The position numbers were made by a program, and so were the translations under genes. The notes beneath the pieces are model-generated. The model saw only the letters and a program-made list of their open reading frames with translations. It was not told the origin of the DNA and made no database searches. From positions 1-35,132 of the forward strand of contig JAFYUH010000195.1 in NCBI GenBank assembly GCA_017549605.1: a DNA stretch of 35,132 nucleotides. The letters are read 5' to 3'. Positions 33,475-35,132 of this stretch are shown here, piece by piece; the stretch's first letter is position 1; the number at the start of each line of letters is the position of its first letter. This stretch comes from Bacteroidales bacterium. GTDB lineage: Bacteria > Bacteroidota > Bacteroidia > Bacteroidales > F082.

Positions 33475-33936
33475 TTATTTTACACTTTTACAGGTATTAA
33501 TGAACACATTAGCAATCGATAAAGACATTTCTGTCATTTCATCAAAATCCATTTCATCTACAGAATCGTTTAATACATTGTGTAGAAAAATTTCTTTTGC
33601 TATTTCATACCTCCGTTGTTCCCATTTTGCGTCATCAACTATGATTCTTGCTTCAATCATAGTCGTTTTTTTAGATGTTGTATTGATTCCGGCATATTCG
33701 TCAAGTTCTTCGTCAGTCATGTCTAAGTGTAAATCATAACGTTCTAGTAACTCAATAACATGACGTAAACTTGATTTTCCAAACTGTTTGTAGAAATTGA
33801 AAGATTTTGCATTACAAAGACATAAGTCTCTAATTGTTATGATATTACTATGACGACAAGCATGCTGAATTCGAACATCATACTGTTTCCCGAAATCAAA
33901 TTCAACGATTTTTTTATTGAGATCAATTTTTGCCAT
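33475..33936 (-). CDS. RNA polymerase alpha-CTD-like helix-hairpin-helix protein (153 aa)
   Basis: Residues about 22-70 align well with the alpha-subunit C-terminal domain: RIQHACRHSNIITIRDL, then FGKSSLRHVIELLERYDLHL, corresponding to R-x-x-N-C-...-I-x-T-I-x-D-L and G-K-K-S-L-x-x-I-...-G-L-x-L of RpoA. This is the helix-hairpin-helix that contacts UP elements and activators. The remainder is acidic and helical with no signal peptide. It sits between the VirB4 gene and the large secreted protein. DNA binding or interaction with RNA polymerase is inferred; an equally possible reading is a generic HhH protein. Confidence 0.55.
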   Translation of the reverse strand: MAKIDLNKKIVEFDFGKQYDVRIQHACRHSNIITIRDLCLCNAKSFNFYKQFGKSSLRHVIELLERYDLHLDMTDEELDEYAGINTTSKKTTMIEARIIVDDAKWEQRRYEIAKEIFLHNVLNDSVDEMDFDEMTEMSLSIANVFINTCKSVK

Positions 33937-33947
33937 AATAAAGTATT

Positions 33948-35132
33948 TTACTCAGTTAAATTAAGTACTGCTCCCTTACCATTTACCATTTGTGCGAATG
34001 GCAATGATTTAGTTATTCCACTTCTGTCCCAATCACGGCAATAAGCTTCTATAGCTTGTTGATGATTGCATTTTAGTTCTGATTTATAAAGTTTCAAAGC
34101 TTCTTTCTCTGCACGTTCAGTAGTGTAGGTCATATAACATTCATGTGGTTCTTCAACACCATATACAGCACCGACCTGTCCTCTACGAATAAATACTTCA
34201 CGGAAATAACTTCGTCCTTCTTTATTATCAAGACGATTGATGGTAAAGATCTTCTTACAATCTACATCTGTTAATCCTAGAATTGACTGGATATCGTCAA
34301 AACGTTCTTTGAATTTACTTTGGTCAAGTAACATCACCACGTCAGAGTTATTGATAATAGCCTCCTTGACAATAGGAGAACCGATGATGTCCTGGATCTC
34401 CTGTGTTACAACACCCACGCTTGCCCAGAATTTACGGGCAGTCTTGTAGAGATACTTGATATATTCTGCCATCATGGGAGAGGCGATTGCTTTCCATGCC
34501 TCTTCAATGACAAGTACCTTACGGTTCTTCTTGATACGCATCTTCTGGATAAATAAGTCCATGATGATTAGCGTTACAATCGGGAATAGGAGTGGATTAT
34601 CCTTGATGGAATCGATTTCAAATACAATGAATGTTTCATCAAATAACGTCGTGTCAATATCTTCATTCAAAGTCATTTCATAGTTGCCGCCTTTATAAAA
34701 TCCCTTCATAAGGAAATCAAATGATGCAATGTCAATACCAGTCAAGTTATTATCACGACATATTCTTGGTATGGTTTCTACACTGAATTCATAGAACGTA
34801 TTAAAACTGAGCGTTTTGATCTTACCATTGAAATAGCTTTCGTAATATTCTGTAATGGTCTGCTCAATAAGTTTGTCTTCGGTCTTTGTGATTGTCCCAT
34901 CACTACCTTTCCAGATAAGCATGATAAGGTTCTTAAGGAATCCTATCTTCTCAACGTTGTATTCCTCTCGCTTTATGCGGAAAGGATTCATGGTAATAGG
35001 ATGTTCTTCCGTATAGCTGATGTATTTTCCTCCCACATATTCGCAAAGACCTTCATAGGAATTACCGGTATCTACCATTACTACGTCAGTATTCTGTTCC
35101 CACATCTGACGGACAACGGAGTTCATGTGAAA
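33948..35132 (-). CDS. traG: TraG (VirB4-like) conjugation ATPase, C-terminal part (cut by window edge)
   Basis: The frame runs from the right edge (35132) to its stop at 33948, giving 394 codons of a longer gene. The two codons before the first Met in view encode Phe-His, matching the end of a Walker A region (G-K-S-F-x-M-N-S-V-V-R). Visible family features are VVMVDTGNSYEGLCEYVGG and ITMNPF, then Walker B VLVIEEAWKAI followed by AEYIKYLYKTARKFWASVG, VTQEIQDI and DVVMLLDQSKF. This is the Bacteroidetes TraG/VirB4 ATPase that powers T4SS assembly. The N-terminal domain and most of Walker A lie outside. Confidence 0.92.
   Translation of the reverse strand, partial: FHMNSVVRQMWEQNTDVVMVDTGNSYEGLCEYVGGKYISYTEEHPITMNPFRIKREEYNVEKIGFLKNLIMLIWKGSDGTITKTEDKLIEQTITEYYESYFNGKIKTLSFNTFYEFSVETIPRICRDNNLTGIDIASFDFLMKGFYKGGNYEMTLNEDIDTTLFDETFIVFEIDSIKDNPLLFPIVTLIIMDLFIQKMRIKKNRKVLVIEEAWKAIASPMMAEYIKYLYKTARKFWASVGVVTQEIQDIIGSPIVKEAIINNSDVVMLLDQSKFKERFDDIQSILGLTDVDCKKIFTINRLDNKEGRSYFREVFIRRGQVGAVYGVEEPHECYMTYTTERAEKEALKLYKSELKCNHQQAIEAYCRDWDRSGITKSLPFAQMVNGKGAVLNLTE

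Noticed and set aside
1-35132. CRISPR arrays, tRNA or rRNA genes, integrase, insertion sequences
   Set aside because: No regular spaced repeats, RNA-gene signatures, tyrosine recombinase motifs or transposase genes were seen by eye on either strand.

Overview
The window is an AT-rich stretch of a Bacteroidetes (Bacteroidales: Bacteroides/Prevotella-type) conjugative element, either an integrative conjugative element or a large conjugative plasmid. Three things point to this phylum: a type IV secretion (T4SS) gene order matching the CTnDOT-type traG-J-K-L-M-N-O series, Bacteroidetes promoter signatures (TAnnTTTG -7 boxes) and weak or absent Shine-Dalgarno sequences. No rRNA, tRNA, CRISPR array, insertion sequence or integrase is visible, and neither end of the element lies in the window.

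Layout. (1) Bases 1-307, plus strand: the 3' end of a SLOG/DUF1273-like gene and a 37-residue membrane peptide. (2) Bases 310-1849, minus strand: a two-gene unit, a degenerate serine recombinase followed by a PD-(D/E)XK nuclease resembling the PGN_0703 family, driven by a clear promoter at 1871-1901. (3) Bases 2045-7494, plus strand: a candidate promoter, a run of unrecognised small proteins (a probable lipoprotein, two soluble proteins, and a membrane protein split by an in-frame TAG), then the mobilisation module (winged-helix protein, candidate oriT, MobV-family relaxase, OmpA-like outer-membrane protein). A strong bidirectional terminator lies at 7500-7531. (4) Bases 7553-21746, minus strand: a tightly packed accessory operon of about 14 kb. 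It encodes DUF4099/DUF3945-type, Toprim, PH-domain and VirB5-like proteins, an M23-like protein, several membrane proteins, a glucosaminidase, a tandem OB-fold protein, an ArdC antirestriction protein and an ArdC-like/MutS-I fusion. (5) Bases 21890-35132, minus strand: the core T4SS operon, from the VirB4 ATPase (cut by the right edge) through VirB5-like, VirB6-, VirB8-, VirB10- and VirB9-type components to an outer-membrane protein, a lipoprotein and the VirD4 coupling protein.

How it fits together. MobV would nick and pilot DNA at the candidate oriT, the VirD4 protein at 21890 would hand it to the T4SS, and the accessory operon would supply wall hydrolases, ssDNA-binding and priming functions and antirestriction proteins used in donor or recipient.

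The most interesting signals are: Arg/His-rich C-terminal tails, often after a Glu-rich stretch, shared by otherwise unrelated accessory proteins and the relaxase (candidate T4SS translocation signal); a C-terminal I-x3-[A/C]-x2-R-W signature shared by five secreted proteins at two loci; an ArdC paralogue that has lost its zinc motif and gained a MutS mismatch-recognition-like domain; a recombinase lacking key catalytic arginines paired with a nuclease; and an RNA-polymerase-alpha-CTD-like protein inside the T4SS operon.
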